NCBI RefSeq assembly: GCF_017876165.1
Contig: NZ_JAGINQ010000001.1
Location: 310,001-374,000, forward strand
Reading direction: 5' to 3'
DNA length: 64,000 nt
Source of the DNA: Azospirillum soli
GTDB lineage: Bacteria > Pseudomonadota > Alphaproteobacteria > Azospirillales > Azospirillaceae
Shown piece after piece: positions 53,320 through 64,000 of the stretch; position 1 is the first letter of the stretch; each line of letters opens with the position of its first letter. Both the position numbers and the translations under genes were made by a program. The notes under the pieces were generated by a model that was not told where the DNA came from, searched no databases, and worked only from the letters and a program-made list of their open reading frames with translations.

Positions 53320-53892
53320 TCAGGCCTCCTGACCGGCGGCGCCGGTCTCGCGCTTGCCGAGGATGTCGCTCACGCGACGGCCGCGGCGGGCGGCGACGCT
53401 GCGCGGGCTGACCACCTGCGACAGGGCGTCGAAGGTCGCCTTGATCATGTTGTGCGGGTTGGAGGTGCCGATCGACTTCGTCACCACGTCCTGCACGCCC
53501 AGCGCCTCGAAGATCGCGCGCATCGGACCGCCGGCGATGATGCCGGTACCGGCCGGGGCGGCCCGCAGCACAACCTTGCCGGCACCGAAGTGGCCGTTGG
53601 AGTCATGGTGCAGCGTGCGGCCTTCGCGCAGCGGAACGCGGATCATGCCGCGCTTCGCCTGGTCCGTCGCCTTGCGGATGGCTTCCGGGACCTCGCGGGC
53701 CTTGCCGGAACCGACGCCGACGCGGCCCTTGCCGTCACCGACCACCACCAGGGCGGCGAAGCCGAAACGACGGCCACCCTTCACCACCTTGGCGACGCGG
53801 TTGATGCCGACGAGCTTTTCAATCAGCTCGCTCTCTTCCCGGTCGCGGGGCTGCCGCTCGCGGTCGCTCCGCTCGCCTCGTTCACGTGCCAT
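53320..53892 (-). CDS. rpsE: 30S ribosomal protein S5
   Basis: A 190-residue small-subunit protein at the mRNA entry and decoding region. The core begins [32 protein letters not shown] and includes [19 protein letters not shown]. Compared with E. coli S5 it has an extra N-terminal stretch of about 17 residues made almost wholly of Arg, Glu, Asp and Ser ([20 protein letters not shown]), and a longer C end. Confidence 0.97.
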   Translation of the reverse strand: MARERGERSDRERQPRDREESELIEKLVGINRVAKVVKGGRRFGFAALVVVGDGKGRVGVGSGKAREVPEAIRKATDQAKRGMIRVPLREGRTLHHDSNGHFGAGKVVLRAAPAGTGIIAGGPMRAIFEALGVQDVVTKSIGTSNPHNMIKATFDALSQVVSPRSVAARRGRRVSDILGKRETGAAGQEA

Positions 53893-53904
53893 ATCGGGGC
53901 CTCC

Positions 53905-54267
53905 TTAGAACGACAGCCCGCCCTCGCGGGCGGCGTCGGCCAGGGCTTTGACCCGGCCATGGTAAATGTAACCACCGCGGTCGAAGACGACCTCGGTGAC
54001 GCCCGCCGCCTTGGCGCGCTCGGCGATCAGGGCGCCGATCTTCTTGGCGGCCTCGACGTTCCCGCCGTGCTTGAGCTGCTCGCGCAGCTCCTTCTCCAGC
54101 GAGGAGGCGGAGGCCAGCGTCTTGCCGGCCTCGTCGTCGATGATCTGGGCGTAGATGTGCAGATTGGACCGGAAGACCGAGAGGCGAGCCCGCCCGCCGG
54201 CCTTCTTGGCAATCTGCGCGCGCACGCGCTGCTTGCGGCGCTCGTGGAGTTGCTTTGGCTTCAGCAT
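53905..54267 (-). CDS. rplR: 50S ribosomal protein L18
   Basis: A 120-residue 5S-rRNA-binding protein: the basic N terminus ([14 protein letters not shown]) is followed by [20 protein letters not shown] and [23 protein letters not shown]. The ATG at 54267 is the standard start; the longer upstream frame overlaps rplF and was rejected. Confidence 0.97.
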   Translation of the reverse strand: MLKPKQLHERRKQRVRAQIAKKAGGRARLSVFRSNLHIYAQIIDDEAGKTLASASSLEKELREQLKHGGNVEAAKKIGALIAERAKAAGVTEVVFDRGGYIYHGRVKALADAAREGGLSF

Positions 54268-54275
54268 GGCGGACC

Positions 54276-54809
54276 TTACTTCTTCTTGCCTTCCTTGCGG
54301 AGGACGGTCTCGGTCTCGTACTTGATGCCCTTGCCCTTGTAGGGCTCCGGCTTCTTCCAACCGCGGATTTCCGCGGCGACCTGGCCGACCTTCTGCTTGT
54401 CGAAGCCCGACACCGAGATCGACGTCGGCTTGTCGCACTTGATCGAGATGCCCTCGGGGATCGCGTACTTCACGTCGTGCGAGAAGCCGAGCTGCATGAC
54501 CAGCTCCTTGCCCTGCACGGCCGCGCGGTAACCGACGCCGTTGATCTCGAGGTTGATCGTGAAGCCCTGGCTGACGCCCGTGACCATGTTGTTGATCAGG
54601 GTGCGCGAGGTGGCCCACATGACGCGGGCCCGCTTGCTGTCGTTCGCCGGCGCCACCACGACCTTGCCGTCTTCCAGCTTGGCCGAAATGTCGTCGATCA
54701 GGGTCATGCTGAGCGAGCCCAGCTTGCCCTTGGCCGTCACCTGCTGACCGTTGACGGAAACGTCAACGCCAGCCGGGACCGGCACGGGATGCTTGCCAAT
54801 GCGCGACAT
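54276..54809 (-). CDS. rplF: 50S ribosomal protein L6
   Basis: A 177-residue protein near the factor-binding site: [21 protein letters not shown] at the start and the late signature [14 protein letters not shown]. Length and both repeats agree with the family. It ends eight bases before rplR. Confidence 0.98.
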   Translation of the reverse strand: MSRIGKHPVPVPAGVDVSVNGQQVTAKGKLGSLSMTLIDDISAKLEDGKVVVAPANDSKRARVMWATSRTLINNMVTGVSQGFTINLEINGVGYRAAVQGKELVMQLGFSHDVKYAIPEGISIKCDKPTSISVSGFDKQKVGQVAAEIRGWKKPEPYKGKGIKYETETVLRKEGKKK

Positions 54810-54822
54810 CGCGAGGTCCCCC

Positions 54823-55221
54823 TTAGAACACGCGGCAGAGGACTTCGCCGCCGACGTTGGCGGCGCGGGCCTCGTTGTCCGACATCACGCCACGCGGAGT
54901 CGAAAGGATCGCGATGCCCAGGCCGTTGAAGACGCGGGGCAGGTCGTTGATCTTCGAATAGACGCGGCGGCCGGGCTTGGACACACGGGCGATCTGCTTA
55001 ATGACAGGCTCGCCTTCGTGGTACTTCAGCTCGATCTTCAGGTTCTTCACACCCGGGCGCAGCTCCTGTTCGGAGTAGCCACGGATGTAACCCTCGCGCT
55101 TGAGCACCTCAAGCACGTTGCTGCGCAGCTTGGACGCCGGGCTTTCCACAACAGACATACGGGCGTGCTGACCGTTGCGGATGCGGGTCAGCATATCGCC
55201 GAGCGGATCGCTCAAAGACAT
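54823..55221 (-). CDS. rpsH: 30S ribosomal protein S8
   Basis: A 132-residue 16S-rRNA-binding protein: [15 protein letters not shown] at the start and [20 protein letters not shown] near the end with the conserved STPRG. In E. coli S8 represses the spc operon by binding its own mRNA near rplE; I could not confirm such a site here. Confidence 0.98.
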   Translation of the reverse strand: MSLSDPLGDMLTRIRNGQHARMSVVESPASKLRSNVLEVLKREGYIRGYSEQELRPGVKNLKIELKYHEGEPVIKQIARVSKPGRRVYSKINDLPRVFNGLGIAILSTPRGVMSDNEARAANVGGEVLCRVF

Positions 55222-55233
55222 ATTCGACCCTCC

Positions 55234-55539
55234 TTACCAGCTCGACTTCACCATGCCGGGAATCTGGCCGGTGGAGGCCAGTTCACGGAGGGTGACGCGG
55301 GACAGCTTGAACTTGCGATAGAACGCCCGCGGACGGCCGGTCATTTCGCAGCGGTTGCGGATGCGCACCTTCGAAGAGTTGCGCGGCATTTCGGCCAGCT
55401 TGAGGCGGGCGGCGAACTGCTCTTCCGGCGGGAGGGTACGGTCGGAAGCGATGGCCTTGAGGCGCGCACGCTTGTTGGCGAACTGCTTCACCAACTTGGT
55501 GCGACGCTTGTTCTTCTCGATGGCACTGGTCTTAGCCAT
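55234..55539 (-). CDS. rpsN: 30S ribosomal protein S14
   Basis: A 101-residue S14 of the long, zinc-free class: only one Cys is present ([17 protein letters not shown]), lacking the CxxC pair of the short form. It matches the usual length and is placed between L5 and S8. Confidence 0.98.
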   Translation of the reverse strand: MAKTSAIEKNKRRTKLVKQFANKRARLKAIASDRTLPPEEQFAARLKLAEMPRNSSKVRIRNRCEMTGRPRAFYRKFKLSRVTLRELASTGQIPGMVKSSW

Positions 55540-55558
55540 GGGGTCGTGCTCCAGCCAA

Positions 55559-56116
55559 TCAGCTCACGAACGGCATGTCGAAGGCCTTCAGGAGAGCCTT
55601 GGCTTCCTGGTCGGACTTCGCCGAGGTGACGAAAATGATGTCCATGCCGCGGATCTGATCGATCTTGTCGTAGTCGATCTCCGGGAAAATGATCTGCTCC
55701 TTGACGCCCATGGCATAGTTGCCACGGCCGTCGAAGCTGCTGCCGGGGATGCCGCGGAAGTCGCGGACACGCGGCAGCGCGATCGTGACCAGACGATCCA
55801 GGAACTCGTACATGCGATCGCGGCGCAGGGTCACCTTGCAACCGATCGACATGCCCTCACGCAGCTTGAACTGCGCGATCGACTTGCGGGACTTCGTGAC
55901 GACCGGCTTCTGGCCGGTGATCGCCGCGAGTTCGCTCACCGCGTTCTGGATCTTCTTGGAGTCGCCGACAGCCTCGCCGACACCCATATTGATGACGATC
56001 TTCTCGATCCGCGGAACTTCCATGTCGTTCTTGTAGCCGAACTCGCTCTTGAGCGCGGCGCGGATCTTGGAGTCGTAAACTTCTTTCAAACGTGCAGCCA
56101 TGGGTCCGGTCCTCAC
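55559..56116 (-). CDS. rplE: 50S ribosomal protein L5
   Basis: A 185-residue 5S-rRNA-contacting protein: [40 protein letters not shown] and the C-terminal [11 protein letters not shown]. Its ATG overlaps the rplX stop by four bases, indicating translational coupling. Confidence 0.98.
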   Translation of the reverse strand: MRTGPMAARLKEVYDSKIRAALKSEFGYKNDMEVPRIEKIVINMGVGEAVGDSKKIQNAVSELAAITGQKPVVTKSRKSIAQFKLREGMSIGCKVTLRRDRMYEFLDRLVTIALPRVRDFRGIPGSSFDGRGNYAMGVKEQIIFPEIDYDKIDQIRGMDIIFVTSAKSDQEAKALLKAFDMPFVS

Positions 56117-56430
56117 ACGTCGATGACTTCGCCGGACCGCTTGGCGACACGCACCTTGCGGCCATCCTCAAGGACCTTGAAACCGACGCGGGTCGGCTTG
56201 CCGTCCTTGGGGTCGACATGAGCGACGTTCGAGACGTTGATCGGCGCCTCGAACTCAACGATGCCGCCCTGCGAGCGGGCGCTGGGACGCTGGTGCTTCT
56301 TCACCACGTTCACGCCCTGCACGACGACACGGTTTTCCGCCGGGATGACCTTGAGCACCTCGCCGGTCTTGCCCTTGTCCTTGCCGGCCAGAACGACGAC
56401 CTTGTCCTTGGTCTTGATCTTCGCGGCCAT
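56113..56430 (-). CDS. rplX: 50S ribosomal protein L24
   Basis: A 105-residue assembly-initiator protein with a KOW motif ([21 protein letters not shown]) and [14 protein letters not shown]. The ATG at 56430 is chosen because GGAGG is seven bases upstream; a GTG just before it is too close. It overlaps the rplN stop by one base (TGATG). Confidence 0.97.
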   Translation of the reverse strand: MAAKIKTKDKVVVLAGKDKGKTGEVLKVIPAENRVVVQGVNVVKKHQRPSARSQGGIVEFEAPINVSNVAHVDPKDGKPTRVGFKVLEDGRKVRVAKRSGEVIDV

Positions 56431-56798
56431 CACAGCACCTCCGGCGCCAGCGAGATGATCTTCATGAACTTCTTGCCACGAAGCTCACGGGTGACCGGCC
56501 CGAAAATACGGGTGCCGATCGGCTCGCCCTGCTTGTTGATCAGCACGGCGGCATTACGGTCGAAACGGATCGCCGATCCGTCCTCCCGGCGCAGTTCCTT
56601 CGCGGTGCGGACGATGACGGCGCGATGCACGTCGCCCTTCTTGACGCGACCCTTCGGAATGGCCTCCTTGACCGAGACGACAATGATGTCGCCAACGGTC
56701 GCGACCTTCCGCTTGGACCCACCAAGCACCTTGATGCACTGCACCCGGCGCGCCCCGCTATTGTCGGCGACTTCCAGGTTGGTTTGCATCTGGATCAT
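56430..56798 (-). CDS. rplN: 50S ribosomal protein L14
   Basis: A 122-residue protein at the subunit interface. [27 protein letters not shown] and the [16 protein letters not shown] block are family hallmarks. Exactly the normal length. Confidence 0.98.
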   Translation of the reverse strand: MIQMQTNLEVADNSGARRVQCIKVLGGSKRKVATVGDIIVVSVKEAIPKGRVKKGDVHRAVIVRTAKELRREDGSAIRFDRNAAVLINKQGEPIGTRIFGPVTRELRGKKFMKIISLAPEVL

Positions 56799-56815
56799 GG
56801 TTTGTACCCTTCCGT

Positions 56816-57070
56816 TTAGGCGGCGCCGCCAACGGCGGCGGACTCAAGCACGACCTCCCAGCGCTTGCGCTTGGAGATCGGACGGCACTCGATGATCGAA
56901 ACGGTATCGCCGACCTTGAACTGGTTGCCCTCGTCGTGGGCGGCGTACTTCTTCGACTGACGAATGAACTTCTTGTACACGGGGTGCATGACGCGGCGCT
57001 CGACCAGGACGATAACCGTCTTGTCGCCCTTGTCGCTGACCACCGTGCCCTGCAGAACGCGGCGAGGCAT
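56816..57070 (-). CDS. rpsQ: 30S ribosomal protein S17
   Basis: An 84-residue 16S-rRNA-binding protein with the OB-fold core [29 protein letters not shown] and [17 protein letters not shown]. Normal length and position. Confidence 0.98.
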   Translation of the reverse strand: MPRRVLQGTVVSDKGDKTVIVLVERRVMHPVYKKFIRQSKKYAAHDEGNQFKVGDTVSIIECRPISKRKRWEVVLESAAVGGAA

Positions 57071-57082
57071 AGGTAGCCCTCC

Positions 57083-57289
57083 TTACTTGCCGGCTTCGGC
57101 CGAGCGCGAACGCTCGCCGAGGATCGTCTTGATGCGGGCGATGTCGCGACGCACCACCTGCACCCGCGCGGTGTTCTCCAGCTGGCCGGAAGCCCGCTGG
57201 AAACGCAGGTTGAACTGCTCTTTCTTGAGCTGGAGGAGCTGATCGTTCAGCTCATCCGTGCTCTTGCTACGAACGTCGACGGACTTCAT
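57083..57289 (-). CDS. rpmC: 50S ribosomal protein L29
   Basis: A 68-residue two-helix protein near the exit tunnel: [42 protein letters not shown]. The ATG overlaps the rplP stop by four bases. Confidence 0.98.
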   Translation of the reverse strand: MKSVDVRSKSTDELNDQLLQLKKEQFNLRFQRASGQLENTARVQVVRRDIARIKTILGERSRSAEAGK

Positions 57290-57714
57290 GCCGCCACCTC
57301 CTCACCGCCGAGGCGGGTCACCAGCTTAGTCTTGATCGGCAGCTTGGCGGCCGCCAGGGCGAACGCCTGCTTTGCCACATCCGCGGGCACGCCGTCCAGC
57401 TCAAACAGGATGCGGCCCGGATGAACGCGCGCCGCCCAGTATTCGGGCGTGCCCTTACCGGAACCCATGCGGACTTCGGCGGGCTTGGTGGAGACCGGCA
57501 GGTCCGGGAACACGCGGATCCACACGCGGCCCTGACGCTTCATGGCGCGGGTGATCGCGCGGCGGGCCGCCTCGATCTGGCGCGCGGTGATGCGCTCGGG
57601 CTCCAGAGCCTTGAGGCCGAAGGAACCGAAGTTCAGCTGGGTGCCGCCCTTCGCGTTGCCGTGGATGCGGCCCTTGTGGGCCTTGCGGTACTTGGTACGC
57701 TTCGGAGAAAGCAT
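57286..57714 (-). CDS. rplP: 50S ribosomal protein L16
   Basis: A 142-residue protein supporting the tRNA A site: [36 protein letters not shown] and [15 protein letters not shown]. The Arg in the loop that is hydroxylated in some bacteria (RMGSGKG region) is present. Confidence 0.98.
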   Translation of the reverse strand: MLSPKRTKYRKAHKGRIHGNAKGGTQLNFGSFGLKALEPERITARQIEAARRAITRAMKRQGRVWIRVFPDLPVSTKPAEVRMGSGKGTPEYWAARVHPGRILFELDGVPADVAKQAFALAAAKLPIKTKLVTRLGGEEVAA

Positions 57715-57726
57715 CGCTCTGCCCCT

Positions 57727-58497
57727 TTACTCGCGGTCAGCCCGTTCGGAACGGTCACGGCCACGGCCGCCCCGATCCTCACGGTCGCCACGCTCGCGAC
57801 GCTCGCGGCGCGGCTCGCCATCGGTGGACACCGGCTCGGAGCCCATGCGCTTGTCCTGGGCCATCGGGTCATGGGCCATGATCTCGCCCTTGAAGACCCA
57901 CACCTTGACACCGCAGGTGCCGTAGGTGGTCTTCGCGGTGGCGGTGCCATAGTCGATGTCCGCACGCAGGGTGTGCAGCGGAACGCGACCCTCGCGGTAC
58001 CACTCCAGACGAGCGATCTCGGCGCCGCCGAGACGGCCGGAGCAGTTGATCCGGATGCCCTGGGCGCCGAGGCGCATGGCCGACTGCACGGCGCGCTTCA
58101 TGGCGCGACGGAAGGCGACGCGGCGCTCCAGCTGGCTGGCGATGTTCTCGGCGATGAGGCGAGCGTCGATCTCCGGCTTGCGGATCTCGACGATGTTCAG
58201 GCTCACCTCGCTGCCGGTCATCTTCGACAGCTCGGAACGCAGCTTCTCGATGTCCGCGCCCTTCTTGCCGATCACCACGCCCGGACGAGCCGAGTGGATG
58301 GTGACGCGGGCCTTCTTGGCGGGACGCTCGATCACGACGCGCGAGCAGCCGGCCTGCTGCAGGCGGCCCTGCAGATAGCCGCGCAGCTTCAGGTCCTGGT
58401 GCAGCAGGTTGGCGTAGTCGCGCTTGGCGAACCAGCGGCTGTCCCAGGTCCGGTTGATGCCGAGGCGCAGCCCGATCGGATTGACTTTCTGACCCAT
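57727..58497 (-). CDS. rpsC: 30S ribosomal protein S3
   Basis: A 256-residue protein at the mRNA entry channel. [24 protein letters not shown], the KH region [15 protein letters not shown] and the C domain [11 protein letters not shown] are standard. It ends with an extra tail of about 30 residues almost entirely Arg, Asp, Glu and Gly ([20 protein letters not shown]), which makes it longer than the common 210-235. Starts one base after the rplV stop. Confidence 0.97.
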   Translation of the reverse strand: MGQKVNPIGLRLGINRTWDSRWFAKRDYANLLHQDLKLRGYLQGRLQQAGCSRVVIERPAKKARVTIHSARPGVVIGKKGADIEKLRSELSKMTGSEVSLNIVEIRKPEIDARLIAENIASQLERRVAFRRAMKRAVQSAMRLGAQGIRINCSGRLGGAEIARLEWYREGRVPLHTLRADIDYGTATAKTTYGTCGVKVWVFKGEIMAHDPMAQDKRMGSEPVSTDGEPRRERRERGDREDRGGRGRDRSERADRE

Positions 58498-58498
58498 C

Positions 58499-58891
58499 TT
58501 ACTCGGCCCCTTCGGCAGCGGCTTCGCGCTCGCGCACGATGATCGTCAGGTTGCTGAACAGCTTCTCGACACGGGCGCCGCGACCGCGGGCCCGGGCGTG
58601 GAAGCGCTTCATCACCAGAGCGCGGCCGACCGTCGCCGAGGAGACGTACAGGCGGTCAACGTCCAGCTGGTGGTTGTTCTCGGCGTTCGCGATCGCGGCC
58701 TGGAGGACCTTCTTCACCTCGCCGGCGATGCGGCGCTTGGAGAAGGTCAGCTCGGCCACGGCCTTGCTGGCATCCATGTTGCGGATGAGCTGGGCGACGA
58801 GGTTCAGCTTGCGCGGGCTGGTGCGGATCATCGGATTGGAGGCCAGGGCCTCGTTCTCCGCGATACGGCTGGGGTTGGAGGGCTTGCCCAT
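58499..58891 (-). CDS. rplV: 50S ribosomal protein L22
   Basis: A 130-residue exit-tunnel protein: [44 protein letters not shown] and a C-terminal beta hairpin [16 protein letters not shown]. Slightly longer at both ends than E. coli L22. Confidence 0.98.
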   Translation of the reverse strand: MGKPSNPSRIAENEALASNPMIRTSPRKLNLVAQLIRNMDASKAVAELTFSKRRIAGEVKKVLQAAIANAENNHQLDVDRLYVSSATVGRALVMKRFHARARGRGARVEKLFSNLTIIVREREAAAEGAE

Positions 58892-58894
58892 GGC

Positions 58895-59173
58895 TTACTT
58901 CCTCTTCGCCTTCTTGTCCGCCGCGTGACCGTAGAAGGTGCGCGTCGGAGCGAACTCACCGAACTTGTGGCCGATCATGTTCTCGGTCACCAGAACCGGC
59001 AGGAACTTGTGGCCATTGTAGACGCCGAACGTGAGACCCACGAACTGCGGCAGGATGGTCGAACGACGCGACCAGATCTTGATGATCTCGTTGCGGCCCG
59101 AAGAGCGGCTCTTGTCCGCCTTCTTCAGCAGATAGCCGTCGACGAACGGGCCCTTCCAAACGGAGCGTGCCAT
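58895..59173 (-). CDS. rpsS: 30S ribosomal protein S19
   Basis: A 92-residue head protein: [32 protein letters not shown] and the [28 protein letters not shown] block. Normal length. Confidence 0.98.
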   Translation of the reverse strand: MARSVWKGPFVDGYLLKKADKSRSSGRNEIIKIWSRRSTILPQFVGLTFGVYNGHKFLPVLVTENMIGHKFGEFAPTRTFYGHAADKKAKRK

Positions 59174-59185
59174 CGTCCGACCTCC

Positions 59186-60016
59186 TTACTTCGAATGACG
59201 GCGGCGCAGGATCAGGCCGTCCGTCTTCTTGTTGCGACGCGTCTTCTTGCCCTTGGTCGGCTTGCCCCACGGGGTGACCGGATGACGGCCGCCCGAGGTG
59301 CGACCCTCACCACCACCGTGCGGGTGGTCGATCGGGTTCATGACGACGCCACGGACCGACGGACGCTTGCCCAGCCAACGGTTGCGACCCGCCTTGCCCA
59401 GGTTGATGTTCATCTGGTCCGGGTTCGACACGGCACCGATGGTGGCCATGCACTCGCCGCGCACCATGCGAAGCTCGCCCGAGGGCAGCTTCAGCTGGGC
59501 GTAGCCGCTGTCGCGGCCGACCAGCTGCAGATAGGTACCGGCCGAACGGGCCAGCTGGCCACCCTTGCCGGGCTTCAGCTCCACATTGTGGATGACCGAG
59601 CCGACCGGGATGTTCTTCAGCGGCATGGCGTTGCCGGGCTTCACGTCGACCTTCTCGCCGGCGATGACCGTGTCACCCACCTTCAGGCGCTGCGGCGCCA
59701 GGATGTACGACAGGGTGCCGTCCTCATACTTGATGAGGGCGATGAAGCCCGTGCGGTTCGGATCGTATTCCAGCCGCTCAACGGTGGCCGGCACGTCGAA
59801 CTTGGCGCGACGCTTGAAGTCGACCAGACGATAGGTGCGCTTGTGACCGCCACCCATCCGGCGCGCGGTGATGCGGCCGGTGTTGTTGCGGCCGCCGGAC
59901 TTGGTCAGGCCCTCGGTGAGGGACTTGACCGGCTTGCCCTTCCACAGCTCCGAGCGGTCGACGATGACCAGCTGGCGGAGCGACGGCGTAATCGGGCGGT
60001 ATTGCTTCAGAGCCAT
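59186..60016 (-). CDS. rplB: 50S ribosomal protein L2
   Basis: A 276-residue protein near the peptidyl-transferase centre. The conserved loop with its His is present in [18 protein letters not shown], together with [22 protein letters not shown]. Normal length. Confidence 0.98.
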   Translation of the reverse strand: MALKQYRPITPSLRQLVIVDRSELWKGKPVKSLTEGLTKSGGRNNTGRITARRMGGGHKRTYRLVDFKRRAKFDVPATVERLEYDPNRTGFIALIKYEDGTLSYILAPQRLKVGDTVIAGEKVDVKPGNAMPLKNIPVGSVIHNVELKPGKGGQLARSAGTYLQLVGRDSGYAQLKLPSGELRMVRGECMATIGAVSNPDQMNINLGKAGRNRWLGKRPSVRGVVMNPIDHPHGGGEGRTSGGRHPVTPWGKPTKGKKTRRNKKTDGLILRRRHSK

Positions 60017-60032
60017 CGGATCACACTCCCGC

Positions 60033-60350
60033 TCAGATGCCCGTGGTCACGTCGATCTTGTTACCCTCGGCGAGGGTGACGACGGCCTTCTTGAAGTCCG
60101 AGCGACGACCGATGGTGCCGCGGAACCGCTTGGTCTTGCCCTTGGAAATCAGGGTGTTGACCGCGGTCACCTTCACGTTGAAGAGACCTTCAACCGCCGC
60201 CTTGATCTCCGGCTTCGTGGCCGACAGCGGCACACGGAACGTGACCTGGTTGTGCTCCGACGCCATCGTCGACTTCTCGGTGATGACCGGAGCCAGGATC
60301 AGGTCGTACATCCGCTCCCGGCTCACCGCAGGTTTCGACTGCTTGCTCAT
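60033..60350 (-). CDS. rplW: 50S ribosomal protein L23
   Basis: A 105-residue exit-site protein that docks trigger factor and [29 protein letters not shown] and [19 protein letters not shown]. Its ATG overlaps the rplD stop by four bases. Confidence 0.98.
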   Translation of the reverse strand: MSKQSKPAVSRERMYDLILAPVITEKSTMASEHNQVTFRVPLSATKPEIKAAVEGLFNVKVTAVNTLISKGKTKRFRGTIGRRSDFKKAVVTLAEGNKIDVTTGI

Positions 60351-60967
60351 TTCAGGCGAGCCTCCAGCTGCTCGACCGCGTTGCGGGTCAGGACCAGCGT
60401 ATCGCGGCGAAGAATGTCGTAGACGTTGGCGCCCTGCTCCGGCAGCACGTCGATCAGCGGGATGTTGCCAGCGGCCTTCACGAAGTTCTCGTTCAGGTTG
60501 GCGCCATCGATGATCAGCGCGGAGGTCAGGCCGAGCGCGCCCAGGCGGGCGAACAGCTCCTTGGTCTTGTGCGTGTCGGCCGTGGCGGCGTCGAGCACGA
60601 TCAGCTTGCCTTCGGCAGCCTTGGTGGACAGGGCGGTCTTCAGGGCCAGCTTGCGGACCTTCTTGGTCAGGCTGTGCTCGTGCGAGCGGACAACCGGGCC
60701 GAAGATCGTCGCGCCACCACGGAACTGCGGCGAACGCAGCGAGCCCTGGCGGGCGCGGCCGGTGCCCTTCTGACGGTACGGCTTCTTGCCGGTGCCGGAG
60801 ATCTCGCTGACGCCCTTGGTCTTGTGCGTACCGGCGCGGCGCTTGGCCAGCTGCCAGTTGACCATGCGGGCCAGCAGATCGGTGCGGGCGGGGAGGCCGA
60901 ACACCTCGTCTGCGAGTTCGATCTCGCCGACGGCCTCGTTGTTCAGGTTCTTGACGGTCGCCTTCAT
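60347..60967 (-). CDS. rplD: 50S ribosomal protein L4
   Basis: A 206-residue protein of the exit tunnel; in E. coli it also represses the S10 operon by acting on its leader. The tunnel loop [30 protein letters not shown] is intact. The ATG at 60967 is chosen because GGAG sits eight bases upstream; a GTG three codons earlier overlaps the rplC stop and has no properly spaced site. The rpsJ leader here has hairpins that could be its target. Confidence 0.97.
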   Translation of the reverse strand: MKATVKNLNNEAVGEIELADEVFGLPARTDLLARMVNWQLAKRRAGTHKTKGVSEISGTGKKPYRQKGTGRARQGSLRSPQFRGGATIFGPVVRSHEHSLTKKVRKLALKTALSTKAAEGKLIVLDAATADTHKTKELFARLGALGLTSALIIDGANLNENFVKAAGNIPLIDVLPEQGANVYDILRRDTLVLTRNAVEQLEARLK

Positions 60968-60972
60968 GGCCT

Positions 60973-61683
60973 TCACTCCTGCGGCTCGGCCGCGGACTCA
61001 GCCGCCGGCGCAGCCTTGATGCCGGCCGGGAACGGGAGACCTTCCGGCGCCTTCTTCTTCACCGCGTCGCGGATGCGCAGCCAGCTGCCCTCGGAGCCCG
61101 GAACGGCGCCCTTCAGGAAGATCAGGCCGCGCTCTTCGTCGACCGACACGACCTTCAGGTTCAGGACCGTGACCTTCTCGTCGCCCAGATGACCGGCCAT
61201 CTTCTTGTTCTTGAAGACCTTGCCGGGATCCTGGCGGTTACCCGTCGAACCGTGCGAGCGGTGCGACACCGACACGCCGTGCGTGGCGCGCAGACCACCG
61301 AAGTTCCAGCGCTTCATCGGACCGGCGAAGCCCTTACCGATGGAGGTGCCGGTAACGTCCACGTACTGGCCCGGAACGAAGTGCGCGGCCGACAACTCGG
61401 CGCCAACCTCGATCAGCGCATCGGCATCGACGCGGAACTCGACCAGCTTGCGCTTCGGCTCCACGCGCGCCTTGGCGAAATGCCCGCGCTCAGGCTTCGT
61501 GACGTTCTTCACCTTGATGGCGCCCGCGCCGAGCTGGACGGCGGTGTAGCCATCCTTGTCCTCGGTGCGAACGGCGACGACCTGGCAGCTGTCGACTTTC
61601 AGCACAGTCACCGGCACGTGCTGGCCCTCGTCCGTGAAGACGCGGGTCATGCCGACTTTCTGCGCGATCAAACCGGATCGCAT
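60973..61683 (-). CDS. rplC: 50S ribosomal protein L3
   Basis: A 236-residue protein that organises the peptidyl-transferase region: [20 protein letters not shown] and the [22 protein letters not shown] loop with the Gln that is often methylated. It has about 25 extra C-terminal residues rich in Ala, Pro and Glu compared with E. coli. Confidence 0.98.
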   Translation of the reverse strand: MRSGLIAQKVGMTRVFTDEGQHVPVTVLKVDSCQVVAVRTEDKDGYTAVQLGAGAIKVKNVTKPERGHFAKARVEPKRKLVEFRVDADALIEVGAELSAAHFVPGQYVDVTGTSIGKGFAGPMKRWNFGGLRATHGVSVSHRSHGSTGNRQDPGKVFKNKKMAGHLGDEKVTVLNLKVVSVDEERGLIFLKGAVPGSEGSWLRIRDAVKKKAPEGLPFPAGIKAAPAAESAAEPQE

Positions 61684-61743
61684 TGTTCTTTATCTCCTGA
61701 CCAGGGACATCCTCAAACGGAGAGGTCCCTCAACAGCAACGAC

Positions 61744-62052
<309 letters not shown>

Positions 62053-62097
62053 GTCCAAACGTCCCTTGCACCTCGTTTCGGTGACGCGACCGCGCCA

Positions 62098-62129
62098 CCG
62101 GTACCCCAAAACTTTTCCCCGGGGACCGG
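62098..62129 (-). other. Hairpin close to the rpsJ ribosome site
   Basis: CCGGTACCCC and GGGGACCGG pair (one bulged base) around a loop rich in A and T, ending 46 bases before the rpsJ start. No T-run follows, so it is a candidate regulatory structure in the S10 leader rather than a terminator. Confidence 0.6.
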
Positions 62130-62206
62130 CAGCGTCAGGTCACCCTGCGCCGGTTCACCGAAGCGTCGGGCGGCGGTTCGTCCAAACCGATGTGACGGCC
62201 GATACG

Positions 62207-62247
62207 AAAAGAACATCCCCCCGCGCCTGGGCGCGGCCGGGATGTTC
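62207..62247 (-). terminator. Intrinsic-terminator-like hairpin inside the S10 operon leader
   Basis: Nine-base arms GAACATCCC and GGGATGTTC enclose a second perfect stem CCGCGCC/GGCGCGG with a two-base loop: about 16 pairs in all, followed on the minus strand by TTTT. It lies 155 bases upstream of rpsJ and downstream of the putative S10 promoter, as a leader attenuator would. Confidence 0.78.
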
Positions 62248-62348
62248 CGGTCAGCATGCGGTGCGAGCGAGGCTCGCCGTGCCGTTCGATATCGGGCTGC
62301 GTCTAGGCCGGACGTGCCTACTACCAACCCAAATTCCAGAGGGCGTAA

Positions 62349-62377
62349 CGTGTATGCCCAAGGCGCCCCGGTGTCAA
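62349..62377 (-). promoter_or_regulatory. Probable S10 operon promoter
   Basis: On the minus strand TTGACA (62377-62372, perfect -35), 17 bases, then TACACG (62354-62349). Transcription would begin near 62342, giving a leader of about 290 bases before rpsJ that includes both hairpins. Between this promoter and the tuf terminator I see nothing else. Confidence 0.6.
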
Positions 62378-62460
62378 CCCACATTTTCCCCCTTGCGTCG
62401 GGAGGAGGAAGCATCGAGGGCGTTTGGGATGCCACGGCCTGAAATCAGGAACTAAGAACG

Positions 62461-62490
62461 AGAAAGGGGCCGGCGTTTCGGCCGGCCCCC
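62461..62490 (-). terminator. Intrinsic terminator of tuf
   Basis: GGGGCCGGC (62466-62474) and GCCGGCCCC (62481-62489) pair perfectly with a six-base loop; on the minus strand TTTCTCGTT follows. It lies 37 bases beyond the tuf stop and separates the str operon from the S10 operon. Confidence 0.85.
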
Positions 62491-62526
62491 CTCACTTCGG
62501 TCGAACGTTCCAGTCGCGGAGACTGG

Positions 62527-63717
<1,191 letters not shown>

Positions 63718-63754
63718 GGGTTGCTCTCTCCGTCTCTTGGTCGTTCCAGCGGTT

Positions 63755-64000
63755 TCAGGCCATCTTGGCGCGGATTTGCTCCGCGATGGCCTGCGGCACC
63801 GGTTCGTAGTGGTCGAACTGCATGGTGTATTGCGCGCGCCCCTGGCTCATGGAGCGCAGGGTGTTCACATAACCGAACATGTTGGCCAGCGGCACCATGG
63901 CCGTGAGCGCACGGGCATTGCCGCGCTGGTCCATGCCGCTGATCTGCCCACGGCGGCTGTTCAGGTCACCGATGACGTCGCCCATGTAATCTTCGGGCGT
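63755..64000 (-). CDS. fusA: Elongation factor G, C-terminal end (5' part outside window)
   Basis: The last 81 residues of EF-G, the translocation GTPase. The frame is open to the window edge and reads [19 protein letters not shown], then [27 protein letters not shown], the domain V end of the bacterial FusA family. The GTPase domain lies beyond position 64000. Confidence 0.96.
   Translation of the reverse strand, partial: TPEDYMGDVIGDLNSRRGQISGMDQRGNARALTAMVPLANMFGYVNTLRSMSQGRAQYTMQFDHYEPVPQAIAEQIRAKMA

Overview
The window is a GC-rich (visibly about two-thirds G+C) bacterial chromosome segment from an alphaproteobacterium, most likely Azospirillum or a close Rhodospirillales relative. Gene content and codon use fit this: an RcdA/DUF1465 protein, an ibpA-type heat-shock gene behind a ROSE-like RNA thermometer, Zn-free L31 and S14, a LivM-LivG fusion, many chemoreceptors, and dispersed palindromic C/G-rich intergenic repeats. 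The genus is inferred, not proven.

Layout. 1-9.5 kb: trehalose-to-alpha-glucan genes (TreS-maltokinase fusion cut by the window edge, and a GlgE carrying an extra N-terminal GH13 domain), with a glycosyltransferase, a small conserved protein, a lipoprotein and a PPK2 polyphosphate kinase. 9.5-12.5 kb: ClC channel and a secreted protein. 12.7-17.6 kb: a four-gene branched-chain-amino-acid-type (Liv) ABC transporter operon preceded by a clear TPP riboswitch, so its substrate is probably a thiamine-related compound. 17.7-25.4 kb: a STAS protein, a soluble chemoreceptor with a PilZ domain, three paralogous EamA transporters, and a membrane-domain/FAD-oxidoreductase fusion. 24.5-33.7 kb: a nucleoside uptake and salvage operon (BMP-type binding protein, ABC ATPase, two permeases, Cdd, PNP, DeoC, DeoA, EamA transporter). 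34-49.5 kb: LysE and DedA membrane proteins, a secreted spore-coat-U-like protein, an ABC exporter, rpmE, an RcdA-like protein, ibpA, a PAS histidine kinase, an alpha/beta hydrolase with MetY, a chemoreceptor, a YbdK-type ligase with an N-formylglutamate amidohydrolase, and a fourth EamA protein. 49.6-50.4 kb: a GntR/FadR regulator. 50.5-64 kb: adk-secY and the complete spc and S10 ribosomal operons, then tuf and the end of fusA, all on the minus strand.

How the parts work together. TreS-Mak and GlgE should turn trehalose into maltose-1-phosphate and then linear alpha-glucan. The nucleoside operon couples uptake to deamination, phosphorolysis and deoxyribose-phosphate cleavage. The translation block is standard in order, but it stops after adk at a strong bidirectional terminator instead of continuing into rpsM-rpsK-rpoA-rplQ.

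The most interesting items are the TPP riboswitch on a Liv-type transporter (with a degenerate ATPase signature in its fused LivM-LivG subunit and a palindromic repeat translated into that protein), the double-GH13 GlgE, the MA-PilZ-sensor soluble chemoreceptor, the membrane-anchored FAD oxidoreductase, and the long structured leader in front of rpsJ. I saw no tRNA, rRNA, CRISPR array, insertion sequence or prophage.
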